Assembly (NCBI GenBank): GCA_963170055.1
Contig: CAUJGJ010000085.1
Span: 2,682,701 to 2,746,700, forward strand
Origin: Halisarca cf. caerulea
Lineage: Eukaryota > Porifera > Demospongiae > Chondrillida > Halisarcidae
Reading direction: 5' to 3'
Length of the DNA stretch: 64,000 bases
Shown: in pieces, positions 1 to 13,200 of the stretch
Numbering within the stretch: the first letter of the stretch is position 1
Layout: each line of letters opens with the position of its first letter
Notes under the pieces: model-generated
What the model saw: only the letters and a program-made list of their open reading frames with translations
What the model was told of the DNA's origin: nothing
Databases searched by the model: none
Program-made: the position numbers and the translations under genes

Positions 1-283
1 ATTTACATGTAATATGTATCTGATAACACATAATACTGCATGTTAGGAAAATTTCAAAACTCAAAATAGTGTGTGTGGCGGTCAAAATTGTATACTTCTT
101 TAATTTGTATAACATGATACCAATCCTATGGTAGCAGTGTACACACATTCAATGAACAAAAGATAATTTAGAATATCTGACACCAAATACATACACATTA
201 GATGCAGGAAAAACATGAATATTTTTGCATATGTACGCACGTACACACACACATGTATGAGCACACACAAGCATACCTACATG

Positions 284-350
<67 letters not shown>

Positions 351-355
351 CTCAC
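1..355 (-). other. NDUFS7: NDUFS7 intron 2 (partial), with a CA/GT microsatellite
   Basis: This is the intron downstream of NDUFS7 exon 2, read on the minus strand, and it runs off the left edge. The donor GTGAGT occupies 350-355 and is followed at once by a pure GT tract (AC on the plus strand, 287-349, about 31 dinucleotides). The rest is AT-rich with TACGTAC-type repeats. I see no further NDUFS7 exon here. Confidence 0.75.
287..349. repeat. (AC)n microsatellite, about 31 units
   Basis: A pure AC dinucleotide tract on the plus strand. On the minus strand it is a GT tract starting one base after the NDUFS7 exon 2 splice donor. It opens spurious Cys-Val and His-Thr reading frames, which are not genes. 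Confidence 0.98.
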
Positions 356-648
356 AGGGCTTGCTCTGAACACGACACCGAATCTGTCCATGTCGTATCG
401 AGCAGCAGCTGTGTGCATCATCTCCACGGCACAGCAAGCAAGACCAAAAGTCATAGGCCACAATGAGCCTGTTCGTGCCCAGTTAATCAAATCATCGAGC
501 TTGGCGAAAACATAATCGGCTGTATTGTCAAAGCGATTCTGCTGTGGTACAGCTGATGAAGGTGAGGGAGCTGGTGTACTTTCCTGCTGCACCGAACCAC
601 TCGATATGCACCTAACTCTTGTAATCCTTCCACGGCTAAGCGCAGAAA
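356..648 (-). CDS. NDUFS7: NDUFS7 (complex I 20 kDa / PSST subunit), exon 2
   Basis: NDUFS7 is the nuclear-encoded mitochondrial complex I subunit that holds the terminal 4Fe-4S cluster N2 next to the quinone site. This 293-nt exon starts after a TTTTCTCGTAG acceptor and ends at a GTGAGT donor in phase 0. It encodes the end of a basic presequence, a Pro/Ser-rich linker, then a conserved block with [20 protein letters not shown] and the following MMH...[15 protein letters not shown]. The adjacent Cys pair in [10 protein letters not shown] is the tandem-cysteine part of the N2 ligand set. The remaining two cysteines and the quinone-pocket segment would be encoded off the left edge. The family match is by recognition of this conserved block. 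Confidence 0.93.
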
Positions 649-863
649 CTACGAGAAAACAAAATATGGTGATTAAAAGACAGTTCTGAGTAGAAAAAAC
701 TGGTTTAGTTACAATAAATTATAGTTAATTCGAAACGCGTATAGGAGGTGGAATTTTATACAAATTCCATATTTTCTGATCGTACACCTCATAATTGCAT
801 ATTTCACTAAAATTTACTACAAGGTATGACCACATCAGTGCAAGATCAAAACGGGAAACTTAC
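649..863 (-). other. NDUFS7: NDUFS7 intron 1
   Basis: A 215-bp phase-1 intron. Its donor is GTAAGT (plus-strand 858-863) and its acceptor TCGTAG follows a T-rich tract. AT-rich sequence with no other feature seen. Confidence 0.85.
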
Positions 864-900
864 TTCGCCAACTGAAAAACCCTTTTCTTACTGCAGCCAT
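864..900 (-). CDS. NDUFS7: NDUFS7 exon 1 (start codon and mitochondrial presequence)
   Basis: A 37-nt coding exon too short for an ORF search. On the minus strand it reads ATG at 900-898, encodes MAAVRKGFFSWR, then has one extra base and a GTAAGT donor. Joining that base to TT from exon 2 restores the exon 2 frame exactly. The product begins MAAVRKGFFSWRISALSRGR: basic, with hydroxylated residues and no acidic ones, as expected for a cleaved mitochondrial targeting sequence. The two exons give 330 nt, or 110 codons. Confidence 0.85.
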
Positions 901-976
901 TTTAACGATGACGCAACCGACTGGAAAGGGGCGCTTATCAGCAGTAGTGTCTGTTCCCATAGTAACAGTAGTAAAG
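901..976. promoter_or_regulatory. Compact bidirectional promoter between NDUFS7 and the CCDC146-like gene
   Basis: Only 76 bp separate the NDUFS7 start codon (minus, 898-900) from the preferred CCDC146-like start codon (plus, 977-979), so the genes are head to head and their 5' UTRs must be very short or overlap. The segment holds a TGACGCAA motif at 909-916 (CRE/ATF-like, weak evidence) and an X-box-like motif at 953-966. No TATA box is evident. A shared promoter is an inference from geometry. Confidence 0.65.
953..966 (+). promoter_or_regulatory. RFX X-box-like site
   Basis: GTTCCCATAGTAAC differs at one position (fourth base) from the X-box consensus GTNRCCATRGYAAC bound by RFX factors. 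X-boxes are established promoter elements of ciliary genes in animals. The site lies 10 bp upstream of the CCDC146-like ATG, matching a gene for a centriolar/ciliary protein. Its position also argues that translation starts at 977 rather than at the upstream in-frame ATG at 908, which would place the site inside coding sequence. Confidence 0.6.
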
Positions 977-1258
977 ATGTCTTCCGTATCGAGCTATTCT
1001 CCCAGTCCACCAACAACTCCCCGAGATTCGGAGGAATCCTCTCAAAGATTGAGTGGTGAAACCTCCCGTGATATTTCAGATATGAATAGTGTTATTGGAC
1101 AAGGAGATTCGGATGAAAAGGCCAGGCAAGAAGAATCGGATAGCAGAAATGCGGATGAGGATCAGCAAGAAGCGTTGCTTTTCGCCATTCCTCCAGTACA
1201 CCATCAATTGATGGGAGAGGGAGATTCTAATATTGTGGAATCTATGAGCGTCAGCATG
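977..1258 (+). CDS. CCDC146: CCDC146-like exon 1
   Basis: A 282-nt first coding exon (94 codons, ends in phase 0 at an ATG before donor GTATGA). It encodes a Ser/Pro/Thr-rich start (MSSVSSYSPSPP), an acidic stretch, then LLFAIPPVHHQL, which resembles the conserved N-terminal block of CCDC146. The start at 977 is preferred because the X-box lies just upstream. An in-frame ATG at 908 would add 23 residues but would leave only 7 bp to the NDUFS7 ATG. Confidence 0.82.
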
Positions 1259-4200
1259 GTATGAATGGGGTCTTGTGACTAGAATATTATTACTGTTTGT
1301 TATTTTCCGGATAGATGGATAGATAGATACGTACATAGATAATTTTCTTTTAAACAAGAATGCTGCATCTGCTAATACTGCAGGGTTCATGCAGGTCCTA
1401 TTCCGGAATGAGGTCTTTTGTTCGTTTAACTTATTTGGAGACTTATTTTGTGTTGATTTTAGCTGCTGTGTCAAGCCATGTTCTGGCTTTTCTTGCCAAT
1501 ATTCTCTGTTTACATATGTACGTAGTAACTTAACAGTGTTTATGTATGTGTTATTATGACTGGCACTCAAATTGGATGGCTGTACTGGGTCTCACTGTCG
1601 TTATTTAAAGACCTGTGGCTATGATGGTGGAGTGTGTGGTAGTCACAATAGTGTGTGGGTGAGTGGGTTGATTAGGTGTTTTGTCTGGAAACCAATAGCC
1701 AGTGGCTATGTTCATAGGCACTCGAAAAAGAAGAGGAAAAATAACATGGACACTAAATGTGTAGTGCAGAAGTTGTGAAAAGAATTTGAGATAGTTAGGA
1801 AAGGATGTTCAATAGTAATAAGCAATCATTTATACTGACATGCAGAAATTACATACAGTAGACTGCTGAAGTACGTAAATAATTCAAAATTATGTTGCTT
1901 GGAATTGGGATAGAAGTGGTGTTAGTATTGTATTGTTGTTGATATAATGTTTCAGTTTGTTCTGTTCATGTGTACATATGCTCATGCTCTTAATGTTATA
2001 ATTTTGTCAGTAAGATAATTGTAATATCAATGTCTTGCGGTAGCCACATTTACTTGCCCTGTGTGATTTTCCAAGTGCTGTACGTCTAAACTGTTTCATA
2101 TGTTTTTGCAGGCAAATGTTTGTACCTGTAGCTAAGGACTGTCTATATCCCTCCTACATATGTACATATGTAATGTTTTACATACATACGTATGTATGTG
2201 TTAATACAGTCCTGTCTCCCTACTGATATTACCTAGTAACCTTTCTGCAAGATATATTATGTACATACGTACATACATGTGCATATGTACGTACGTATGT
2301 ATGTACATACTGCACATGTATACATAATATGCATGTATACATACACATACATATAGTATAGTATGTATGTAGTGTGTATGTCACTTTGATGATTTGTGTG
2401 TTCTACGTATAGCTGTTACCTCACGAAAAAGTGAGTACAGAGATGGCATCTAAATTACAAAGGAAGTATTTGACACTAGTGGATGCTTTGCAAAAGTGAG
2501 ATAACACATGCGTTTGTACGTGGAGATAAGTAAATATGTATACGTATGTACGTATGTATGTATGTATGTACGTATGTACATACATATAATATGTCTTTAC
2601 TGTTAGTCGGAATAATCTTGAGCAAACACGTAGCAAAAAATCTTCAACAAAAATCTTCACAACAAAATCTGACGTTTCACCCATGCAGGCCTTCGTCAGC
2701 TACATACAAATCTGATGTTTGCTCAAAAAATTATTCCGACTAGCATTATAGAACGTAGCAATGAGCCTCTATGATATTATGTCTTTACTGCTTCCGGTGT
2801 GTAACACTTTTTGAATGGCAATTGTTTTCAAAACAATCGTCTAGTTACAGTTAGTCTCGTTCCCAGCCCCACTTCCGGCCGCCATGTTATTCTCGCCGGC
2901 TGGAAGTGGGGCTGGGAACGAGACTAAGTTACAGTATGTTCAGTGACTGTTCAGCTGTGTACTTACCCTTCAATGCTTTGCAAGTTACTCGAGCATGTGG
3001 GGCAGCAGCCCCTGCGAGTTTTTAACTCGAATTACTTGTTGAAATGTATGTACATATGTAACTCTATATTCCCAATACGGACTAATTATTATATATTTAG
3101 ACATTGGGATATACTGAACATGGGAGTAATAGTTACTGGGCTTGGCCCAGAGGGGCCTTCATTCTCCGTATGTATGTGTTAGAATTTTAGTCTCGCATAG
3201 CACAGACCCGTTCTCACCTAGGGTTGATGTCACATTTGAAAAATGGAGGTGAGAACAGGTCTGTGCTACACGAGACTACTGGAAGTTGGCTGCTCCTCAT
3301 ACCTGATGGCATATACGTATATTTGCCACATATGTACATACATACATATGTACGTATGTACGCACGTATATGGCAAATAGATATGTAATTTGAATATACG
3401 TACGTATGTACATAAAGACATGCGTCATGTGAATACATAATGCTGTACATTCATGTGTACGTATGTATTGCATACTAGATCACAGAGTGAAGAAAGGAAC
3501 CTTCTCATACAGGCCAGAGACTTGTCCAAGGTAAGTTCATTCTAATCACTTACTATAAATGCTTCCAGTCAGTTATGCATGTTTTTGTGTACCTCGCATT
3601 ATCGCAGTGCAGCATACGAACTGCGTACATAATTATATTATACTATACATGCGTACATCCATGTTGACTATCAACTGCATAGTGAGGTTGGTGTTGAACA
3701 CTGCCAGTCCAGAAGGACCACCAGTCTGTAGAGACCATAATCACTTAATTCTTATGTGTTCTTTACAGACAGCTTCATGTACTCGTGTGTGCTTTTAGGA
3801 GTTCACATAATTGTTAGTTCAAACAAGTTACGTACATATTTTCTTATTGTCCTTCTATTGACATGGTTCTCTCCTTTGCACTATTACACAGACCCTCAAT
3901 GAGCAGCGCAAGGTCCTTGACAAGGCTGCTGACTTTCCAGACAACACTAGAACAGAAGGTGGTAAACTACGTAAACAGATCTTGGAGGTGTGCTCATGTG
4001 TGTATACTTACATATACCAGCATGTACAGGTACATATGTACACATGTGTACATGTGTAATGTGTACATGCGTAGTACGTTATTGTGTCCCACCTTTACAC
4101 TGTAATGGTTGATGTATTACAATGTATTACTCAAGTATGCAACAGAGTGTGCAAGCTGAGGTTATTTTCCCATGTACGTACGTACATCCAGAGAAAAAAC

Positions 4201-7200
4201 TAGGATACAACGCTAGGGTATCCCATGGTTGAGGTTATAAATATAGGCTGTTGTTGGCCATTCAACTCAGACCAACAGTTAATTAATTATACTAATTATC
4301 ACTGTTAGTTGCCCTTAATGTACTAAAGTCATTATGCACCCAGTACATCTCAAATATACGCACTTCTGTCAGTGTTTTAAGCTACAGAAAATTAAAATGA
4401 CCATGCATTGAGAAACACATGTACATATGTAGGACTAATGGACATACAGTACGTACGTAGTATGTCCTGTACGTACGTATAAGAATACACATATGTACAT
4501 GTGTACAAATGTTTGTACATGCATGCATACATACACAATGATATTGTACGTACGTACGTAAATGCATGAGTAATGTTACGCATACCATCTAGTGCTAAAT
4601 TTTTGAGGAGCTTAACTTTTGCACTCTTTTTGAGGATGAGCACTGGAACGTGAAATTTACACACCGCAAGAAAATGAAACACTGTATGGTAAGTAGCAGC
4701 TGAAGGACAGACCATGAAATTTATTTTTGCGAATGTTTCAAAAGTGGCCAACCACAAAAATTTAGCTCCTTGAAAATTCAGTGCTAAATGGTATTACATG
4801 TACATATTGTATACATGTACATATTGTAATATAATGTACATACGTACGTATGTATGTAGATACGTATGTGAGTGTGGAGTTTATAACAACCACAGATATC
4901 GACCCGTCACAGACTTAGTGGTCACTTATTTAATGCTATTTTACCTGTGTATATGTATTACTTATGCAGTACTTATGTACGTACATGACAGAATGTTGAA
5001 CTCACTGTAACTGCAGTGTGAAAATGATTTAGCTCAAAGTACAGAGAGAATGGAACAGTTGGAATACGACATTAGACTGTAAGTGTGTGTAGGGAGTTGC
5101 TGCCCTTGTTTTGTGTGACATTGATGACTATCTGTCTAGATTGATGGAAGAGAAGAAAGAAGTTGAAAATGATCTACACAAGAAGCCCAAAAGAGAGGTA
5201 CGTACTATGAATTTGTTTGCTTGTGATGTCAATTGATATACACATATGTTTGTGTGTGTTTGTGTATGTACGTACTCGTACGTACATATATACAGTGAAA
5301 CTTGCTTAATACGTACCTCAAAGGGGACACAAAATCAGTACTTATTATCAGAGGTACATATGTACGTACTATCAGGGTAGGTTTATGTACATGAGGTATA
5401 CACAGGGACAGAATGAGGAGTAGTTACTGTCCAGGAGTATGTACTAAACCAGGTACTTACTAAGCAAGTTCCACTGTATGTACGTATGTAGAATATTAAG
5501 TACTGAGTTAAGCAGTGTTAGACTGGGGTAATTATTCTATGTTATTTGCCTATTTTATTATTTTACTTGCATACATACATACAGTGAAACTTGTTCAGTA
5601 TGTATGTACGTAAGTACCTGGTTTATTACAAACTCCTGGATAGTAAGTACTCCTCATATTGTCCCTGTGTATACAGACTGTCCAACATAGACACCACCCT
5701 GAATAGGGACACATATCAGGCTACAGGTTGTGGCATGTCAGTGTCTGTCAAAATCACATACATATTAAACTATTACCATAGATGGTATGCTATAACAGGC
5801 TTTAACTTTCTTCCTGTATATGCCTCAGTTGCAATAGTGACATATAAAAATGGCCACCTTTAGTGCAGTTAGCTTCAGGTCTTGAAAATATCTACTTTAC
5901 TGAACATTTTAAACTAATATTCAGTAATTTATCCCAAATAGAGACATTCAGACCTTTAATTGTGATTAAATCTGAATCAATGCTCACTCATCTGGACAAA
6001 CACCGTCCCAGTTAATACTCAGGACAGAGGCATGAAAATCAGGACACTCCCGCCTCAATCGGGATGGTTCAACAGTCTGTGTATACCTAATGTACACAAA
6101 CCAATCTTGATAGCAAGACTGAAGTAACTCTGATAATATGTCAGCATTGATTTCATGTCCTCCTTGCGGTACATACATACGTACCTACTGAGCAAGTTTT
6201 CACTGTAATCTACGTCCATTTCCTATATAATCTTGTGACCATACTAGTTTAGATCACCAAAAGTAAGCGATATCAGGCTGGACTGACTTTTTACTCCATT
6301 ACACACGATGATTTAAAATGAAGTTTGAATGTAGAGTTGTCAGCTTACGGCCATACTACACTGAATCCACCAGTTCTCATCTGATCACTGAAGTTAAGCA
6401 GTGTTAGGCTGGGTTAGTACTTGGATGGGTGACCGCCTGGAAATACCCAGTGCTGTAAGCTTTTGCCTTTTCTTTCACTGAAGTACACACATTGGTTTAA
6501 AATGACGTTTGAATGTAGAGTTGTCAGCTTACGGCCATACTACACTGAATCCACCAGTTCTCGTCTGATCACTGAAGTTAAGCAGTGTTAGGCTGGGTTA
6601 GTACTTGGATGGGTGACCGCCTGGGAATACCCAGTGCTGTAAGCTTTTGCCTTTTCTTTCACTGAAGTACACACATTGGTTTAAAATGACGTTTGAATGT
6701 AGAGTTGTCAGCTTACGCCCATACTACACTGAATCCACCAGTTCTCGTCTGATCACTGAAGTTAAGCAGTGTTAGGCTGGGTTAGTACTTGGATGGGTGA
6801 ACGCCTGGGAATACCCAGTGCTGTAAGCTTTTGCCTTTTCTTTCACTGAAGTACACACATTGGTTTAAAATGACGTTTGAATGTAGAGTTGTCAGCTTAC
6901 GGCCATACTACACTGAATCCACCAGTTCTCGTCTGATCACTGAAGTTAAGCAGTGTTAGGCTGGGTTAGTACTTGGATGGGTGACCGCCTGGGAATACCC
7001 AGTGCTGTAAGCTTTTGCCTTTTCTTTCACTGAAGTACACACATTGGTTTAAAATGACGTTTGAATGTAGAGTTGTCAGCTTACGGCCATACTACACTGA
7101 ATCCACCAGTTCTCGTCTGATCACTGAAGTTAAGCAGTGTTAGGCTGGGTTAGTACTTGGATGGGTGACCGCCTGGGAATACACAGTGCTGTAAGCTTTT

Positions 7201-10200
7201 GCCTTTTCTTTCACTGAAGTACACACATTGGTTTAAAATGACGTTTGAATGTAGAGTTGTCAGCTTACGGCCATACTACACTGAATCCACCAGTTCTCGT
7301 CTGATCACTGAAGTTAAGCAGTGTTAGGCTGGGTTAGTACTTGGATGGGTGACCGCCTGGGAATACCCAGTGCTGTAAGCTTTTGCCTTTTCTTTCACTG
7401 AAGTACACACATTGGTTTAAAATGACGTTTGAATGTAGAGTTGTCAGCTTACGGCCATACTACACTGAATCCACCAGTTCTCGTCTGATCACTGAAGTTA
7501 AGCAGTGTTAGGCTGGGTTAGTACTTGGATGGGTGAACGCCTGGGAATACCCAGTGCTGTAAGCTTTTGCCTTTTCTTTCACTGAAGTACACACATTGGT
7601 TTAAAATGACGTTTGAATGTAGAGTTGTCAGCTTACGGCCATACTACACTGAATCCACCAATTCTCGTCTGATCACTGAAGTTAAGCAGTGTTAGGCTGG
7701 GTTAGTACTTGGATGGGTGACCGCCTGGGAATACCCAGTGCTGTAAGCTTTTGAGTTTTTTTTCCTGAAGTGCACGCATTGGTTCAAAATGGAGTTTGAA
7801 TGTAGAGTTGTCAGCTTACGCCCATACTACACTGAATCCACCAGTTCTCGTCTGATCACTGAAGTTAAGCAGTGTTAGGCTGGGTTAGTACTTGGATGGG
7901 TGACCGCCTGGGAATACACAGTGCTGTAAGCTTTTGCCTTTTGTTTACTCAAGTACACGCATTGGTTTAAAATGACGTTTGAATGTAGAGTTGTCAGCTT
8001 ACGGCCATACTACACTGAATCCACCAATTCTCGTCTGATCACTGAAGTTAAGCAGTGTTAGGCTGGGTTAGTACTTGGATGGGTGACCGCCTGGGAATAC
8101 CCAGTGCTGTAAGCTTTTGCCTTTTCTTTCACTGAAGTACACACATTGGTTTAAAATGACGTTTGAATGTAGAGTTGTCAGCTTACGGCCATACTACACT
8201 GAATCCACCAGTTCTCGTCTGATCACTGAAGTTAAGCAGTGTTAGGCTAGGTTAGTACTTGGATGGGTGACCGCCTGGGAATACCCAGTGCTGTAAGCTT
8301 TTGAGTTTTTTCCTGAAGTGCACGCATTGGTTCAAAATGGAGTTTGAATGTAGAGTTGTCAGCTTACGGCCATACTACACTGAATCCACCAGTTCTCGTC
8401 TGATCACTGAAGTTAAGCAGTGTTAGGCTGGGTTAGTACTTGGATGGGTGACCGCCTGGGAATACCCAGTGCTGTAAGCTTTTGAGTTGTTTTTCCTCAA
8501 GTGCACGCATTGGTTCAAAATGGAGTTTGAATGTAGAGTTGTCAGCTTACGGCCATACTACACTGAATCCACCATTTCTCGTCTGATCACTGAAGTTAAG
8601 CAGTGTTAGGCTGGGTTAGTACTTGGATGGGTGACCGCCTGGGAATACCCAGTGCTGTAAGCTTTTGAGTTTTTTTTCCTGAAGTGCACGCATTGGTTCA
8701 AAATGGAGTTTGAATGTAGAGTTGTCAGCTTACGGCCATACTACACTGAATCCACCATTTCTCGTCTGATCACTGAAGTTAAGCAGTGTTAGGCTGGGTT
8801 AGTACTTGGATGGGTGACCGCCTGGGAATACCCAGTGCTGTAAGCTTTTGCCTTTTGTTTACTCAAGTACACGCATTGGTTTAAAATGACGTTTGAATGT
8901 AGAGTTGTCAGCTTACGGCCATACTACACTGAATCCACCAATTCTCGTCTGATCACTGAAGTTAAGCAGTGTTAGGCTGGGTTAGTACTTGGATGGGTGA
9001 CCGCCTGGGAATACCCAGTGCTGTAAGCTTTTGCCTTTTCTTTCACTGAAGTACACACATTGGTTTAAAATGACGTTTGAATGTAGAGTTGTCAGCTTAC
9101 GCCCATACTACACTGAATCCACCAGTTCTCGTCTGATCACTGAAGTTGAGCAGTGTTAGGCTGGGTTAGTACTTGGATGGGTGACCGCCTGGGAATACCC
9201 AGTGCTGTAAGCTTTTGAGTTTTTTTCCTCAAGTGCACGCATTGGTTCAAAATTGAGTTTGAATGTAGAGTTGTCATTTTACGGCCATACTACACTGAAT
9301 CCACCATTTCTCGTCTGATCACTGAAGTTAAGCAGTGTTAGGCTGGGTTAGTACTTGGATGGGTGACCGCCTGGGAATACACAGTGCTGTAAGCTTTTGC
9401 CTTTTGTTTACTCAAGTACACGCATTGGTTTAAAATGACGTTTGAATGTAGAGTTGTCAGCTTACGGCCATACTACACTGAATCCACCAGTTCTCGTCTG
9501 ATCACTGAAGTTAAGCAGTGTTAGGCTGGGTTAGTACTTGGATGGGTGACCGCCTGGGAATACCCAGTGCTGTAAGCTTTTGCCTTTTCTTTCACTGAAG
9601 TACACACATTGGTTCAAAATGACGTTTGAATGTAGAGTTGTCAGCTTACGCCCATACTACACTGAATCCACCATTTCTCGTCTGATCACTGAAGTTGAGC
9701 AGTGTTAGGCTGGGTTAGTACTTGGATGGGTGACCGCCTGGGAATACCCAGTGCTGTAAGCTTTTGAGTTTTTTTCCTCAAGTGCACGCATTGGTTCAAA
9801 ATGGAGTTTGAATGTAGAGTTGTCAGCTTACGGCCATACTACACTGAATCCACCATTTCTCGTCTGATCACTGAAGTTAAGCAGTGTTAGGCTGGGTTAG
9901 TACTTGGATGGGTGACCGCCTGGGAATACCCAGTGCTGTAAGCTTTTGCCTTTTCTTTCACTGAAGTACACGCATTGGTTTAAAATGACGTTTGAATGTA
10001 GAGTTGTCAGCTTACGGCCATACTACACTGAATCCACCAGTTCTCGTCTGATCACTGAAGTTAAGCAGTGTTAGGCTGGGTTAGTACTTGGATGGGTGAC
10101 CGCCTGGGAATACCCAGTGCTGTAAGCTTTTGCCTTTTCTTTCACTGAAGTACACACATTGGTTTAAAATGACGTTTGAATGTAGAGTTGTCAGCTTACG

Positions 10201-13200
10201 CCCATACTACACTGAATCCACCATTTCTCGTCTGATCACTGAAGTTGAGCAGTGTTAGGCTGGGTTAGTACTTGGATGGGTGACCGCCTGGGAATACCCA
10301 GTGCTGTAAGCTTTTGAGTTTTTTTCCTCAAGTGCACGCATTGGTTCAAAATGGAGTTTGAATGTAGAGTTGTCAGCTTACGGCCATACTACACTGAATC
10401 CACCATTTCTCGTCTGATCACTGAAGTTAAGCAGTGTTAGGCTGGGTTAGTACTTGGATGGGTGACCGCCTGGGAATACCCAGTGCTGTAAGCTTTTGCC
10501 TTTTCTTTCACTGAAGTACACACATTGGTTTAAAATGACGTTTGAATGTAGAGTTGTCAGCTTACGGCCATACTACACTGAATCCACCATTTCTCGTCTG
10601 ATCACTGAAGTTGAGCAGTGTTAGGCTGGGTTAGTACTTGGATGGGTGACCGCCTGGGAATACCCAGTGCTGTAAGCTTTTGAGTTTTTTTCCTGAAGTG
10701 CACGCATTGGTTCAAAATTGAGTTTGAATGTAGAGTTGTCAGCTTACGGCCATACTACACTGAATCCACCAGTTCTCGTCTGATCACTGAAGTTAAGCAG
10801 TGTTAGGCTGGGTTAGTACTTGGATGGGTGACCGCCTGGGAATACCCAGTGCTGTAAGCTTTTGCCTTTTCTTTCACTGAAGTACACACATTGGTTTAAA
10901 ATGACGTTTGAATGTAGAGTTGTCAGCTTACGCCCATACTACACTGAATCCACCATTTCTCGTCTGATCACTGAAGTTGAGCAGTGTTAGGCTGGGTTAG
11001 TACTTGGATGGGTGACCGCCTGGGAATACCCAGTGCTGTAAGCTTTTGAGTTTTTTTCCTGAAGTGCACGCATTGGTTCAAAATGGAGTTTGAATGTAGA
11101 GTTGTCAGCTTACGGCCATACTACACTGAATCCACCAGTTCTCGTCTGATCACTGAAGTTAAGCAGTGTTAGGCTGGGTTAGTACTTGGATGGGTGACCG
11201 CCTGGGAATACCCAGTGCTGTAAGCTTTTGCCTTTTCTTTCACTGAAGTACACACATTGGTTTAAAATGACGTTTGAATGTAGAGTTGTCAGCTTACGGC
11301 CATACTACACTGAATCCACCATTTCTCGTCTGATCACTGAAGTTGAGCAGTGTTAGGCTGGGTTAGTACTTGGATGGGTGACCGCCTGGGAATACCCAGT
11401 GCTGTAAGCTTTTGAGTTTTTTTCCTCAAGTGCACGCATTGGTTTAAAATGGAGTTTGAATGTAGAGTTGTCAGCTTACGCCCATACTACACTGAATCCA
11501 CCAGTTCTCGTCTGATCACTGAAGTTAAGCAGTGTTAGGCTGGGTTAGTACTTGGATGGGTGACCGCCTGGGAATACCCAGTGCTGTAAGCTTTTGCCTT
11601 TTCTTTCACTGAAGTACACACATTGGTTTAAAATGACGTTTGAATGTAGAGTTGTCAGCTTACGGCCATACTACACTGAATCCACCAGTTCTCGTCTGAT
11701 CACTGAAGTTAAGCAGTGTTAGGCTGGGTTAGTACTTGGATGGGTGACCGCCTGGGAATACCCAGTGCTGTAAGCTTTTGAGTTTTTTTCCTTAAGTGCA
11801 TGCATTGGTTCAAAATGGAGTTTGAATGTAGAGTTGTCAGCTTACGGCCATACTACACTGAATCCACCATTTCTCGTCTGATCACTGAAGTTAAGCAGTG
11901 TTAGGCTGGGTTAGTACTTGGATGGGTGACCGCCTGGGAATACCCAGTGCTGTAAGCTTTTGAGTTTTTTTTTCCTGAAGTGCACGCATTGGTTCAAAAT
12001 GGAGTTTGAATGTAGAGTTGTCAGCTTACGGCCATACTACACTGAATCCACCATTTCTCGTCTGATCACTGAAGTTAAGCAGTGTTAGGCTGGGTTAGTA
12101 CTTGGATGGGTGACCGCCTGGGAATACCCAGTGCTGTAAGCTTTTGCCTTTTGTTTACTCAAGTACACGCATTGGTTTAAAATGACGTCTGAATGTAGAG
12201 TTGTCAGCTTACGGCCATACTACACTGAATCCACCATTTCTCGTCTGATCACTGAAGTTAAGCAGTGTTAGGCTGGGTTAGTACTTGGATGGGTGACCGC
12301 CTAGGAATACCCAGTGCTGTAAGCTTTTGCCTTTTCTTTCACTGAAGTTAAACAGTGTTAGGCTGGGTTAGTACTTGGATGGGTGACCGCCTGGGAATAC
12401 CCAGTGCTGTAAGCTTTTGAGTTGTTTTTCCTCAAGTGCACGCATTGGTTCAAAATGGAGTTTGAATGTAGAGTTGTCAGCTTACGGCCATACTACACTG
12501 AATCCACCAGTTCTCGTCTGATCACTGAAGTTAAGCAGTGTTAGGCTGGGTTAGTACTTGGATGGGTGACCGCCTGGGAATACCCAGTGCTGTAAGCTTT
12601 TGCCTTTTGTTTACTCAAGTACACGCATTGGTTTAAAATGACGTCTGAATGTAGAGTTGTCAGCTTACGGCCATACTACACTGAATCCACCAGTTCTCGT
12701 CTGATCACTGAAGTTAAGCAGTGTTAGGCTGGGTTAGTACTTGGATGGGTGACCGCCTGGGAATACCCAGTGCTGTAAGCTTTTGCCTTTTCTTTCACTG
12801 AAGTACACACATTGGTTTAAAATGACGTTTGAATGTAGAGTTGTCAGCTTACGGCCATACTACACTGAATCCACCAGTTCTCGTCTGATCACTGAAGTTG
12901 AGCAGTGTTAGGCTGGGTTAGTACTTGGATGGGTGACCGCCTGGGAATACCCAGTGCTGTAAGCTTTTGAGTTTTTTTCCTTAAGTGCATGCATTTGTTC
13001 AAAATGGAGTTTGAATGTAGAGTTGTCAGCTTACGGCCATACTACACTGAATCCACCATTTCTCGTCTGATCACTGAAGTTAAGCAGTGTTAGGCTGGGT
13101 TAGTACTTGGATGGGTGACCGCCTGGGAATACCCAGTGCTGTAAGCTTTTGAGTTTTTTTTCCTGAAGTGCACGCATTGGTTCAAAATGGAGTTTGAATG

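Noticed and set aside
149..355. C-terminal extension of the NDUFS7 frame into a Cys-Val repeat.
   Set aside because: The conserved protein stops at FRASP exactly at a GTGAGT donor; the repeat is the GT microsatellite of the intron.
908..976. Upstream in-frame ATG for the CCDC146-like gene.
   Set aside because: It would leave 7 bp between opposed start codons and place the X-box within coding sequence. The 23 extra residues show no conservation that I recognise. Not excluded; 977 is preferred.
1572..1778. 68-codon open frame in intron 1 with several cysteines.
   Set aside because: It lies between exons 1 and 2, has no flanking splice signals that keep phase, and no family resemblance.
5984..6178. 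64-codon minus-strand frame inside the pogo-type element, possibly a transposase remnant.
   Set aside because: No transposase motif (DDE/D, helix-turn-helix) could be recognised; too short to support.
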